Assembly: GCF_000373625.1 (NCBI RefSeq)
Contig: NZ_KB891994.1
Span: forward strand, 310,001-374,000
Direction of reading: 5' to 3'
Source: Streptomyces sp. LaPpAH-108
GTDB lineage: Bacteria; Actinomycetota; Actinomycetes; Streptomycetales; Streptomycetaceae
Length of the DNA stretch: 64,000 nt
Shown: positions 32,401 through 40,805 of the stretch, piece by piece
Layout of the letters: every line of letters starts with the position of its first letter
How positions within the stretch are numbered: the stretch's first letter is position 1
Translations under genes and position numbers: made by a program
The notes under the pieces: model-generated
Told to the model about the DNA's origin: nothing
The model's input: only the letters and a program-made list of their open reading frames with translations
The model's database searches: none

Positions 32401-34070
32401 CGGAAGTCCTCCTCGCGGTACTCGTTCTCCGAGCCCTCGGCCGTGGCCTCGCGCAGTTCGATGCGGCGGATCTTGCCGGAGATGGTCTTGGGCAACGGGC
32501 CGAACTCCAGCCTGCGCAGCCGCTTGTAGGGCGCGAGCACTTCGCGGGAGTGCGCGAAGAGGGCCTTCGCGGTGCCGGGTCCGGGCTCCCAGCCGTCGGC
32601 GAGCACGATGTACGCCTTCGGTACGGCGAGCCGCAGTTCGTCCGGCGCGGGCACCACGGCGGCCTCGGCCACCGCCTCGTGCTCCAGGAGAGCGCTTTCC
32701 AGCTCGAAGGGGCTGATCTTGTAGTCGGACGCCTTGAACACGTCGTCCGCGCGGCCCACATAGGTGAGGTAGCCGTCCGCGTCGCGCGAACCGATGTCCC
32801 CCGTGCGGTAGTAGCCGCCCGCCATCGCCTCGTCCGTGCGCTCCGGGTCGCCGTGGTAGCCGGTCATCAGGCCCACCGGGCGCTCCGACAGGTCGAGCGC
32901 GATCTCGCCCTCGGCGGCGCCGGGCGCGCCGGTCACCGGGTCGAGGAGTTCGATGCGGTAGCCGGGTCCTGGGCGGCCCATGGAGCCCGAACGCAGCTCC
33001 TGGCCGGGGCTGTTGGCGATCTGGACGGCGGTCTCGGTCTGTCCGAAGCCGTCCCGGACGGTGACGCCCCAGGCCCGCCGCACCTGGTCGATGACCTCGG
33101 GGTTGAGCGGTTCCCCGGCGGCGACCGCCTCGCGGGGCTTCGTGGCGAGCTGGGTGAGGTCGGCCTGGATGAGCATCCGCCACACGGTGGGCGGCGCGCA
33201 GAAGGTGGTGACCCCGGCCCGGTCCATCTCGGTCATCAGCCGACCGGCGTCGAAGCGGCTGTAGTTGACGACGAAGACGGTCGCCTCCGCGTTCCACGGC
33301 GCGAACAGGTTGGACCAGGCGTGCTTGGCCCAGCCGGGCGAGGAGATGTTGAGGTGCACGTCGCCGGGCTTGAGGCCGATCCAGTACATGGTGGCGAGAT
33401 GGCCGACCGGGTACGAGGTGTGGGTGTGCTCGACCAGCTTGGGCTGGGCGGTGGTGCCCGAGGTGAAGTACAGCATCAGCGGGTCGTCGGCGAGGGTCGG
33501 ACCGTCCGGCACGAACTCCGGCGAGACGGCGTACGCGTCCTCGTACGGCTCCCAGCCCTCCTCGGGCAGCCCGCCGACCGAGATGCGGGTGTAAGTCCCG
33601 GGCACCTCGGCGAACTTGGCGGTGTCCGCGGCCCGTACGACCACGTGCCCGACCTCGCCGCGCCCGACCCGGTCGCGCAGGTCGGCGGGGCCGAGCAGCG
33701 GGGTGGCCGGGATGACCACGGCGCGCAGCTTCATCGCGGCGAGCATGGTCTCCCACAGCTCGGCCTGGTTGCCGAGCATGACCAGGACCCGGTCGCCCGC
33801 GGCCACGCCCCGCTCACGCAGATGGTTCGCGACCCGGGACGAGCGGGCGGCCAGGTCCGCGAAGGAGAGCCGCGTCTCGCCGCCGTCCTCCTCGACGATG
33901 TGCAGGGCGGTGCGGTCATTGCCCTCCGCGATCACGTCGAACCAGTCCAGCGCCCAGTTGAAGTGCTCGGGCCGGGGCCAGCGGAAGCCCTCGTACGCGG
34001 CCTGGTAGTCCTCCCGGTTCTCCAGCAGGAAATCGCGGGCGCTGCGAAACAGCTCCGTCGGCGTCGTCAT
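32397..34070 (-). CDS. Acyl-CoA synthetase, medium-chain/acetyl type
   Basis: A second ANL ligase of 557 aa, of the medium-chain acyl-CoA synthetase (ACSM/BCL-like) type. It has FRWPRPEHFNWALDWFD at the start, A3 motif MLYFTSGTTAQPK, DGFGQTETA (A5), YRTGDIGSRD (A7), GRADDVFKASDYKISPFELE in parts (A8), and the catalytic Lys in KTISGKIRR. An excellent GAAGGAGAA ribosome site precedes the ATG. The TnpB element begins only about 15 bp upstream of this start, so the native promoter is displaced by about 1.4 kb and the operon may be silent or driven from the element. Confidence 0.9.
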   Translation of the reverse strand: MTTPTELFRSARDFLLENREDYQAAYEGFRWPRPEHFNWALDWFDVIAEGNDRTALHIVEEDGGETRLSFADLAARSSRVANHLRERGVAAGDRVLVMLGNQAELWETMLAAMKLRAVVIPATPLLGPADLRDRVGRGEVGHVVVRAADTAKFAEVPGTYTRISVGGLPEEGWEPYEDAYAVSPEFVPDGPTLADDPLMLYFTSGTTAQPKLVEHTHTSYPVGHLATMYWIGLKPGDVHLNISSPGWAKHAWSNLFAPWNAEATVFVVNYSRFDAGRLMTEMDRAGVTTFCAPPTVWRMLIQADLTQLATKPREAVAAGEPLNPEVIDQVRRAWGVTVRDGFGQTETAVQIANSPGQELRSGSMGRPGPGYRIELLDPVTGAPGAAEGEIALDLSERPVGLMTGYHGDPERTDEAMAGGYYRTGDIGSRDADGYLTYVGRADDVFKASDYKISPFELESALLEHEAVAEAAVVPAPDELRLAVPKAYIVLADGWEPGPGTAKALFAHSREVLAPYKRLRRLEFGPLPKTISGKIRRIELREATAEGSENEYREEDFR

Positions 34071-34231
34071 CGGGCTTCTCCTTCGGGGATACCCCGGCCT
34101 TCAGGCAGGGGAAGAAACGAAGCTCCTGCGGAGCAGGGCAGGGAAAGGTCGTCCGCCTCCAGGGCGGACCGGTATCCACCGGCCACCACCAAATACCCTC
34201 CGCTTACACGGGAGCTGACATCATGTGAGGC

Positions 34232-35440
34232 GTGACGCAGCAGGTCAAGCGGGCTTTCAAGTACCGCTTCCACCCCACGGACGCGCAGGCAGCTGAGCTG
34301 TCGCGCACGTTCGGCTGCGTCCGCCTCGTCTACAACAAGGCGTTGGAGGAACGCACGCGCGCCTGGTACGGCGAGCAGCAGCGCCTCTCGTATGGACAAT
34401 CCTCGGCCGCGCTGACGGAGTGGAAGAAGACCGAGGAACTCGCCTTCCTGACGGAAGTGTCCTCCGTTCCCCTTCAGCAGGCGCTGCGGCATCTTCAGAC
34501 GGCGTTCGGGAACTTCTTCGCCAGGCGCGCCAAGTACCCCCGGTACAAGAGCCAAAAGAAGTCCCGCGCGTCCGCTGAGTACACCCGTTCCGCCTTCAAG
34601 TGGCGCGACGGGTACCTCACTCTGGCGAAGATGGCTGCCCCGCTGGACATCCGCTGGTCGCGCCCCCTGCCCGAGGGGGTGGAGCCGACGACGGTGACCG
34701 TGTCCCGCGACAGTGCCGGACGCTGGTTCGTCTCCATGCTGTGCGACGACCGCATCGCTCCGGCCCCTGTCACGACGAACGCAGTCGGTATCGACGCGGG
34801 CATAACAAGCCTCGTGACCTTGTCGACCGGAGAGAAGGTCACCAACCCGCGCCACGAGCGCCGCGACCGCGCCCGGCTCGCCAAGGCACAGCGGGAGCTG
34901 TCGCGGAAGACGAAGGGATCGATGAACCGGGAGAAGGCCCGGCGCCGCGTCGCGAAGGTCCACGCGCGGATCGCCGACCGTCGCCGGGACTTCCTGCACA
35001 AGCTGACCACCCGGCTCGTCCGTGAGAACCAAACGGTCGTGATCGAGGACCTCACCGTCCGCAACCTGCTGAAGAACGGCAAGCTGGCGCGCGCCATCTC
35101 GGACGCGTCGTGGACGGAACTGCGCTCCATGCTGGAGTACAAGTGCGCGTGGTACGGGCGCGAGCTCGTCGTGATCGACCGCTTCTTCCCCAGCTCCAAG
35201 CTGTGCGGGATGTGCGGCACGGTCGCGGCGAAGATGCCGTTGAACGTCCGTGAGTGGACGTGCGACTGCGGCGCGGTGCATGACCGCGACGTGAATGCGG
35301 CGCGCAACACCCTGGCCGCCGGGCTGGCGGCTTCTGCCTGTGGAGGCGGTGTAAGACCTCAACGGGAGTCCTCCCGGACGGGGCGGTCGTCGATGAAGCA
35401 GGAAACCCAGCGGGCGACCGCTGGAATCCCCCGCCTTTAG
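34232..35440 (+). CDS. tnpB: RNA-guided nuclease TnpB
   Basis: TnpB of 402 aa, the transposon-encoded RNA-guided DNA nuclease related to Cas12. All three RuvC acidic residues are present: Asp188 (VGIDAG), Glu272 (VIEDL) and Asp353 (HDRDVNAARN). The zinc finger has Cys325, Cys328, Cys344 and Cys346; the second pair is spaced CxC, which is common in actinobacterial copies. The N-terminal wedge/REC-like region begins KYRFHPTDAQ. GTG start with GAGG upstream. The last codons lie inside the right-end hairpins, so the 3' end of the gene is also the start of the guide RNA. It appears intact. Confidence 0.93.
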   Translation: MTQQVKRAFKYRFHPTDAQAAELSRTFGCVRLVYNKALEERTRAWYGEQQRLSYGQSSAALTEWKKTEELAFLTEVSSVPLQQALRHLQTAFGNFFARRAKYPRYKSQKKSRASAEYTRSAFKWRDGYLTLAKMAAPLDIRWSRPLPEGVEPTTVTVSRDSAGRWFVSMLCDDRIAPAPVTTNAVGIDAGITSLVTLSTGEKVTNPRHERRDRARLAKAQRELSRKTKGSMNREKARRRVAKVHARIADRRRDFLHKLTTRLVRENQTVVIEDLTVRNLLKNGKLARAISDASWTELRSMLEYKCAWYGRELVVIDRFFPSSKLCGMCGTVAAKMPLNVREWTCDCGAVHDRDVNAARNTLAAGLAASACGGGVRPQRESSRTGRSSMKQETQRATAGIPRL

Positions 35441-35456
35441 CGGGGGAGGAAGTCAA
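35310..35456 (+). ncRNA. Putative omega (right-end) guide RNA scaffold
   Basis: TnpB guide RNAs derive from the 3' part of tnpB and the element end. Here two adjacent stable hairpins are seen: CCAGCGG-GCGA-CCGCTGG (35407-35424, a GNRA tetraloop) and CCCCCGC-CTTTA-GCGGGGG (35428-35446). The guide would be the flank beginning about 35457 (CGTGTCCTCCTCGCGG). The 5' limit is a guess from known lengths. Confidence 0.55.
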
Positions 35457-35621
35457 CCGTGTCCTCCTCGCGGCTGCGGTCGCCCGCCGGACCGGGCGGA
35501 ACTCCCGCGTCCCGGGCCATTGCCGGGCGGCTCGTTGCCATCGTCTAATCCGTGATGCGCATCTCACCACCCCCGAACGGGGGTGCGTGGACACGGAAGG
35601 CCGGGCCGAAGGGGCAGGGAA

Positions 35622-36470
35622 GTGGCGGCAGAGGCGGTGGCGACGGCGGAGATCCGGGCTGCGCTGAACCGGCTGCGGCACACCACGGGGCTGCCCGTCG
35701 CGTTCGGCGGGCTGGTCGAACCGGGTGGCACGCGCATCCGGATCAGCGAGCTGAGCGGGACGGAGACCGCCGCGCTGCGCTCGCTCGCGGTGACCTCCGG
35801 GACCGGGCTGGGCGGCAAGGCGGTCGCGCTCGGCCGGGTGTGCGCCGTGACCGACTACTCCGTCTCGCACCGCATCAGCCACGAGTACGACGCGCCGGTG
35901 GCCGCCGAGGGCCTGCGCTCGGTGCTCGCGGTGCCGGTGGTGGTGCGGCGCCGGGTGCGCGGGGTGCTCTACGGCGCGCTGCGCACCGCCCACCCGCTGG
36001 GCGACCGGGTGCTGGGCGGGGCGGTGGCGGCGGCGCGGGAGGTCGAGCGGGCGCTGGCGGTGCGGGAGGCGGTGTCCGCGCCGGGTCAGGAGGCGCGGGG
36101 GCTGCCCATGGGCGCGCGCCCGGAGGCGGGGCCGGGGTGGGAGCAGGTGCGCGAGGCGCACGCGGCCTTGCGCGCGCTGGCGCCGCGTATGGCCGATGCG
36201 GGGCTGCGTGCGGAACTCCTCGCGGCCTGTGACCTGCTGTCCGCTCCCGGTCCCGGCCCTGATCCGGCCGCCGGTCCGCTGCTCGCGCCCCGCGAGCTGG
36301 ACGTGCTGGCCTGGGTCGCCACGGGTGCGACGAACGCGGCCGTGGCCGAGCGGCTGGGGCTGAGCCCCGAGACGGTGAAGGGCTATCTGCGCTCGGCCAT
36401 GCGGAAACTCGGCGCGCACACGCGAGGCGAGGCGGTGACGGCGGCCCGGCGGGCGGGAGTGCTGCCGTAA
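35622..36470 (+). CDS. LuxR-family regulator with GAF-like domain
   Basis: A 282-aa regulator. Residues about 10-150 form a GAF-like sensory domain (RHTTGLPVAFGGLVEPGG to LRSVLAVPVVVRRRVRGVLYG). The C-terminus carries a LuxR/NarL HTH (LLAPRELDVLAWVATGATNAAVAERL then LSPETVKGYLRSAMRKL). I chose the GTG at 35622 because AGGGA immediately precedes it and VAAEAVATAEI is a sensible N-terminus; a GTG 13 codons earlier is possible. It is divergent from the acyl-ligase operon across the inserted IS element, and was probably its regulator. Confidence 0.82.
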   Translation: MAAEAVATAEIRAALNRLRHTTGLPVAFGGLVEPGGTRIRISELSGTETAALRSLAVTSGTGLGGKAVALGRVCAVTDYSVSHRISHEYDAPVAAEGLRSVLAVPVVVRRRVRGVLYGALRTAHPLGDRVLGGAVAAAREVERALAVREAVSAPGQEARGLPMGARPEAGPGWEQVREAHAALRALAPRMADAGLRAELLAACDLLSAPGPGPDPAAGPLLAPRELDVLAWVATGATNAAVAERLGLSPETVKGYLRSAMRKLGAHTRGEAVTAARRAGVLP

Positions 36471-36477
36471 GGGGTCT

Positions 36478-36490
36478 CCCCTGGGGGAAC
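36478..36490. promoter_or_regulatory. CCCCTGGGG-type site before the LAL gene
   Basis: CCCCTGGGGGAAC just after the stop of the LuxR gene and about 160 bp before the LAL start. A near-identical word, CCCCCTAGGGGGTTC, is at 39525 in front of the trypsin gene, suggesting a common binding protein. Confidence 0.45.
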
Positions 36491-36604
36491 ATCCCTGGGT
36501 GAGTACCCCGAGGGAGTTACCGGAGCCGATTGAATTTCCGGGTCGGTGGACCGGTTGTAATTTCCCTCACCTCCACTTCCGGCCGAATTCGGGCCTCTGT
36601 TGCC

Positions 36605-36610
36605 TAGAAT
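36605..36610 (+). promoter_or_regulatory. Candidate -10 element of the LAL gene
   Basis: TAGAAT about 35 bp before the GTG start. No convincing -35 hexamer is seen at the usual distance, so an activator may be needed. Confidence 0.4.
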
Positions 36611-36644
36611 TTGGCCAGGACACGACACGAGGGGAGCGGCGACC

Positions 36645-39476
36645 GTGCGACGGGACTTCCAGGAGCCTGCCCGATGCCGCCCCGACCTGGTCATCGGCCA
36701 CGAGGACCTGTTCGCGGCCGCGAAGGACCATCTCGGCTCCGGGGGCAGTGTGCTGCTGCACGGCCCCGCCGGAATAGGAAAATCGACCGTGCTGCGGGCA
36801 TTGGCCGAGGAATACGGGGCGCACGCGCGCACCGTGTTGCGCTGCTCGGCCACGGAGTCCGAATCGCATCTGCCCTTCCTCGCGCTCGCCGACCTCTTCG
36901 GACTGGTGCTCGACGAGATCGCGCCCCGACTGCCCGCGGCCCAGCTGACCGCCCTGGAGTCGGCGCTCACCGGGCGCGGCGAGTCCAGCCTCCAGCGCGA
37001 CGGCCTGGCCCTGCGGCTCGCGGTGCTCTCCGCGCTGCGCGCGCTCGCCGCGCACGGCCCGGTGCTGATCGTCGCCGACGATCTCCAGTGGCTCGACCCG
37101 GCCAGCGCGGAACTGCTCGGCTTCGCCGCCCGCCGCCTGGAGGGCACCCCGGTACAGCTGCTGTGCGCGGTGCGCACGGAGGGCCCGGACTGCCAGGAGT
37201 ACGACCGCCATCTGCGCGCCTGTCCGCCGGGCACCGCCGCGCTCCGGCTCGGCCCGCTCGGCCGCGCCCAGGTCGCCCGGCTGCTCGACCACCGGGGCCA
37301 CGGCGCGCTCCCCCGCTCCACCGTGCGCGAGATCCACCGCACCAGCGGCGGCAATCCGCTCTTCGCCCTGGAACTCGGCCGCGCCCTCGCCGACAGCCCG
37401 ACCCCGCCGCGCCCCGGCGAGCCGCTGCCGGTGCCGACCTCGCTGCGCGCGCTGGTGCTCAGCCGCCTGGACATGCTCTCGGTCGAGGCGCGCCGCACCC
37501 TGCTCGTGGCGAGCGCGGGCGCCCGGCCCACCACGGCCCTGCTGCACGCGGCCGGACGGGAGAACGCCGAGGCCGAGTGCGCCCAGGCGGCCGAACTCGG
37601 GCTGCTCGCCACCGAGCCGGAGGCCCCGGCCGTACGGTTCGCGCACCCGCTGATCTCCGCCGCGCTGTACGCGGAGGCCCCGGCGCCCGAGCGGCGGGCC
37701 GCGCACGCCGCACTGTCCACGGCGGCCTCGGACCCGATCGAGCGGGCCCGTCATCTGGCCCTCGCGACCACGGGCGCCGATCCCGAGGTGGCCGCCCGGC
37801 TCGCGGAGGCGGCGGCGCTCGCCCGCGACCGGGGCGCGCCGTCCGTCGCCGCCCAGCTCGGACTGCTCGCCGCCCGGCGCACCCCGGCCGACGGCACCCC
37901 GGGCCCGGACGAGCGGCGGCTGCAGGCGGCCGAGGACGCGATCACGGCGGGCGAGGTCGACCTGGCGCGGGACATCGCCCGCGAGGTGCTGACCCGGGCG
38001 ACCGTGCCCGCCCACCGGGTGCGGGCCTGGATCGTGGTGATCGACACCGCCGGGCACACCATGGCGGAGGTGGAGGCGGTCTTCCCGCAGGCGCTGGCCG
38101 ACGCGGGCGACGACGCCCGGCTGCTGGCCCAGGTCCACTACCAGCTGGCCTGGCGGGCGCTCATCGTGGAGGGCGACTTCACCGACGCCCGCACCGCCGC
38201 CGCGCACGCCGCCGAGCTGGCCGCGCGCGGCGGCGACCGGCGCACCGAGCTGCTGGCGCTGGCCTTCCAGGCGCAGACCGAGACCCTGATGGGCCACCCG
38301 GAGGCCCCCCGCACCATCAAGCGGGCCCTGACCGAGCCGCAGCTCCCGGAGGTGGCCTGCCATCACAACGGCGCGGGCAGCGCCCGGTTCCGCTGGCTGG
38401 TCATGGGCGACCGCCTCGCCGAGGCCCGTACGACGGTGACGGCGCTGCTGCGCGAGGTCCGCAGACGCGGTTCGGTGGAGAGCGAGGTGCACTTCCTGCG
38501 CGGTCTGGCCGAGACCGAGCTGCGCGCCGGGCACTGCGGACGCGCCCTCGAAGTGGCCCGGGACGCGCTGCGCCTTGCCCGTGACTCCGGGATCGGCGAG
38601 ACCGCCTCGGCGATGCTCACCTCGCTGGCCGAGGCGTCCGGCGGCGACGTGGACCGGGCGGTGGCGCTGGCCCGGGAGGCGGCGGAGCAGGCCGAGCGGG
38701 ACGGCGACCAGATGTATCTGTCCCGGGCGCTCGGCGCGCTCGGCTACGCCCAGTTGGTGGCGGGCGATCCGGCGGGCACGGTGCGTTCGCTGCGCCGGGT
38801 GCGCGCGCTGGAGCGGGATCTCGGCATCACCGATCCGGCGCGTGGCCGCTGGCAGGGTGACCTCGCGGAGGCGCTGGTGCGCACCGGTGAGCCCGACGAG
38901 GCGCAGGACGTCATCGACGCGAGCCGCGAACACGCCCTCAGGCTCGGCCGGGAGAGCGTCCTCGCGGTCCTGGACCGGGCGGAGGCCCAGGTCAGGGCGG
39001 CGCGCGGGGATCACGAGGGCGCGGTGGCCCGGCTGACGTCGGCTCAGGACCGGCTGGCCAAGCTGGGCTACGGCCTGGAGGAGGCGCGGGCCGCGTTCGC
39101 GCTGGCCCGGCTGCGCGCCCGGCGCCCCGAGGCCGGGCGCAAGCGGTCGCAGGCGGCGTACGACGAGGCGACCCGGCTGTTCAGGCGCTGCCGGGCGCTG
39201 CCGTGGCTGCGCCAGGTGGAGGAGGCGCGCAACGCGCCGGAGCCGGAGGCCGCGCCCGCCGTGCCGGAGGCGCTGGACGCGCTGGCGGGGCTGGCGTCGA
39301 TGGAGCGTCAGGTGGCCGCGCTGGTCATGGAGGGGGCGACCAACCGGGAGATCGCCGCGCGGCTGTTCGTGAGTGTGAAGACGGTGGAGGCGACCCTGAC
39401 CCGGGTCTACCGAAAGCTGGGCATCAGGTCCCGGGTGGACATCGTCCGATTGGCCGCAGGTCGCCGCGCGAAGTGA
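36645..39476 (+). CDS. LAL-family regulator (large ATP-binding LuxR)
   Basis: A 943-aa LAL (LuxR with AAA/STAND ATPase) activator. Walker A is GPAGIGKST at residues 40-48, Walker B is VLIVADDLQWLD near 140-151. A long TPR-like helical region spans about 400-860. The C-terminal LuxR HTH is at about 880-940 (SMERQVAALVMEGATNREIAARLFVSVKTVEATLTRVYRKLG in pieces). The GTG start has GAGGGGAG 8 nt upstream; an in-frame TTG 15 codons earlier is less likely. The following gene is a secreted trypsin, and both promoters carry a CCCCTRGGGG-type palindrome, so this protein probably activates itself and the protease. Confidence 0.9.
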   Translation: MRRDFQEPARCRPDLVIGHEDLFAAAKDHLGSGGSVLLHGPAGIGKSTVLRALAEEYGAHARTVLRCSATESESHLPFLALADLFGLVLDEIAPRLPAAQLTALESALTGRGESSLQRDGLALRLAVLSALRALAAHGPVLIVADDLQWLDPASAELLGFAARRLEGTPVQLLCAVRTEGPDCQEYDRHLRACPPGTAALRLGPLGRAQVARLLDHRGHGALPRSTVREIHRTSGGNPLFALELGRALADSPTPPRPGEPLPVPTSLRALVLSRLDMLSVEARRTLLVASAGARPTTALLHAAGRENAEAECAQAAELGLLATEPEAPAVRFAHPLISAALYAEAPAPERRAAHAALSTAASDPIERARHLALATTGADPEVAARLAEAAALARDRGAPSVAAQLGLLAARRTPADGTPGPDERRLQAAEDAITAGEVDLARDIAREVLTRATVPAHRVRAWIVVIDTAGHTMAEVEAVFPQALADAGDDARLLAQVHYQLAWRALIVEGDFTDARTAAAHAAELAARGGDRRTELLALAFQAQTETLMGHPEAPRTIKRALTEPQLPEVACHHNGAGSARFRWLVMGDRLAEARTTVTALLREVRRRGSVESEVHFLRGLAETELRAGHCGRALEVARDALRLARDSGIGETASAMLTSLAEASGGDVDRAVALAREAAEQAERDGDQMYLSRALGALGYAQLVAGDPAGTVRSLRRVRALERDLGITDPARGRWQGDLAEALVRTGEPDEAQDVIDASREHALRLGRESVLAVLDRAEAQVRAARGDHEGAVARLTSAQDRLAKLGYGLEEARAAFALARLRARRPEAGRKRSQAAYDEATRLFRRCRALPWLRQVEEARNAPEPEAAPAVPEALDALAGLASMERQVAALVMEGATNREIAARLFVSVKTVEATLTRVYRKLGIRSRVDIVRLAAGRRAK

Positions 39477-39524
39477 GGGCACGCCCGGTTAACTGAGCCG
39501 GACCGAGGGTTTTCCCTCCCCTGT

Positions 39525-39536
39525 CCCCCTAGGGGG
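39525..39536. promoter_or_regulatory. Palindrome upstream of the trypsin promoter
   Basis: CCCCCTAGGGGG, a perfect 12-bp palindrome ending 8 bp before the likely -35 of the protease gene, an activator-like position. Related to the site at 36478. Confidence 0.55.
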
Positions 39537-39544
39537 TTCCCTCA

Positions 39545-39574
39545 TTGGGAGGCGGGAGTTCCCGGTCCTAGCGT
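39545..39574 (+). promoter_or_regulatory. Promoter of the trypsin-like protease
   Basis: TTGGGA (39545-39550), an 18-bp spacer and TAGCGT (39569-39574). A leader of about 130 nt follows before the ATG at 39712. Confidence 0.5.
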
Positions 39575-39711
39575 AAGGGCGTGCCGCTCGCCCGGGCACA
39601 CGGGGTCGGTCCCTCCCGCTCTCGGCTCCGCTGGAGCAGGAGGTGCCCCAGCCCCGTGCCTCACCCCCACACCCGCGCGACCCCCACCGGCAACCCCCAC
39701 TGAGGAGACTC

Positions 39712-40503
39712 ATGTTCGGGCTCACTCGTGCCAGAAAGACCGCCGCGATTCTGGTGGCCACCGCCGCCGCGGCGGCCACCGCGCTGATCGCCTCCCCCGC
39801 GGCGAGCGCGGCTCCCCAGCCCATCGTGGGCGGCACGACCACCACCGCGTCGGCGTACCCGTACGTCATGCAGATCACGGACGCGTCGGGCAGTCAGTTC
39901 TGCGGCGGCACCCTGGTGGCCGCCAAGAAGGTCGTGACGGCGGCGCACTGTATGGTCGGCGAATCGACGAGCAGCGTGCGCGTGGTCGGCGGCCGGACCT
40001 ATCTGAACGGTACCGACGGCACGGTGAGCCGGGTCAGCAAGATCTGGATCAACCCGGACTACACCGACGCCACCAACGGCGACGACGTGGCCGTGCTGAC
40101 CCTGTCGACGTCGATGCCGTACAGCCCGGTGTCGTACGTCTCCTCTTCCCAGACCAGCGTCTACGCGGCCGGTACCACGGCGCGGATTCTCGGCTGGGGC
40201 ACGACCCGGGAGAACGGCAGCTCCTCCAACCAGCTGCGGACCGCGACCGTTCCGGTCGTGTCCGACTCCAGCTGCCGTACCTCCTACGGCTCGGACTACG
40301 TGCAGTCCGACATGGTGTGCGCCGGACTCAGCTCCGGTGGCGTGGACACCTGCCAGGGCGACAGCGGCGGTCCCCTGATCATCGGGGGCGTCCTGGCAGG
40401 GATCACTTCCTGGGGAGAGGGGTGCGCGGAGGCCGGTTACCCGGGTGTCTACACCCGGCTGACCACCTTCTCGAACCTGGTGACCGCTCAGGTCACCTCG
40501 TAA
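39712..40503 (+). CDS. Secreted trypsin-like serine protease
   Basis: An S1-family protease of 263 aa, like Streptomyces trypsin. A signal peptide covers residues 1-33 and a very short propeptide (APQP) is followed by the mature N-terminus IVGG at 38-41. The triad is His79 (TAAHC), Asp125 and Ser218 (GDSGGP). Asp212, six residues before the serine, is in the S1 pocket position that gives Arg/Lys specificity. Because Pro precedes IVGG, it cannot activate itself by trypsin cleavage and probably needs another protease. GAGGAG ribosome site. Follows the LAL regulator; strong terminator after it. Confidence 0.96.
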   Translation: MFGLTRARKTAAILVATAAAAATALIASPAASAAPQPIVGGTTTTASAYPYVMQITDASGSQFCGGTLVAAKKVVTAAHCMVGESTSSVRVVGGRTYLNGTDGTVSRVSKIWINPDYTDATNGDDVAVLTLSTSMPYSPVSYVSSSQTSVYAAGTTARILGWGTTRENGSSSNQLRTATVPVVSDSSCRTSYGSDYVQSDMVCAGLSSGGVDTCQGDSGGPLIIGGVLAGITSWGEGCAEAGYPGVYTRLTTFSNLVTAQVTS

Positions 40504-40541
40504 CCCAGGGGACTTCCCGGGGGTTTCCCCGGGTGCGAGAC

Positions 40542-40588
40542 CAGGGGGACGCTGCGAGCGACCACGAGCGGCCCGCAGCGTCCCCCTG
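40542..40588 (+). terminator. Strong terminator after the trypsin gene
   Basis: Perfect 15-bp stem (CAGGGGGACGCTGCG and complement) with a 17-nt loop that can pair further, 38 bp after the stop codon. Confidence 0.88.
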
Positions 40589-40793
40589 TCCACTACGGGT
40601 ATCCAGCAGGGAATGACCAGGAGGGGGCGCCCCGGGCGCCCGCCGGACCCAGACGCGTGTACGGCCCACTCAAGGTGGTGACCGGTGGCGCGGGACCACC
40701 CGGCGGACGCGCCGGGGCGCCGTCGTGTGCCCGGACGCTGCGCCGGGCAGGTGAGCGCGGGAGCGAACCGGCTGGTGGGCGCCGGTGATTCCC

Positions 40794-40799
40794 TACGAT
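40794..40799 (+). promoter_or_regulatory. -10 element for leaderless SRPBCC gene
   Basis: TACGAT followed by exactly 6 nt and the GTG at 40806; no ribosome site. Confidence 0.6.
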
Positions 40800-40805
40800 C
40801 GGGGC

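Larger units (their letters stand above)
34085..35456 (+). mobile_element. TnpB-only IS200/IS605-type (IS1341-like) element
   Basis: A self-contained element with tnpB and no tnpA, bounded by similar subterminal hairpins: CCCCGGCCTTCAGGCAGGGG at 34092-34111 on the left and the CCCCCGC-CTTTA-GCGGGGG hairpin at 35428-35446 on the right, followed by GGAAGTCAA. These features, without terminal inverted repeats or target duplication, are the IS200/IS605 plan. The boundaries are approximate. Non-coding left-end DNA (34085-34231) contains two more small hairpins. Movement would need TnpA supplied from elsewhere. Confidence 0.85.
40504..40805. other. Intergenic gap with terminator and leaderless promoter
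   Basis: About 300 bp between the trypsin and SRPBCC genes. It contains the terminator at 40542-40588 and a -10 hexamer at 40794; the middle (40590-40780) shows nothing I can support as a gene. Confidence 0.6.

Noticed and set aside
30778..33756. A 992-codon reading that would fuse the second ligase with upstream sequence
   Set aside because: The upstream half is an out-of-frame shadow of the first ligase; the GTG at 32400 overlapping its stop explains the real start.
36567..39482. 971-codon frame antisense to the LAL regulator
   Set aside because: The LAL gene has Walker motifs and a LuxR HTH in the right order; the antisense frame has none.
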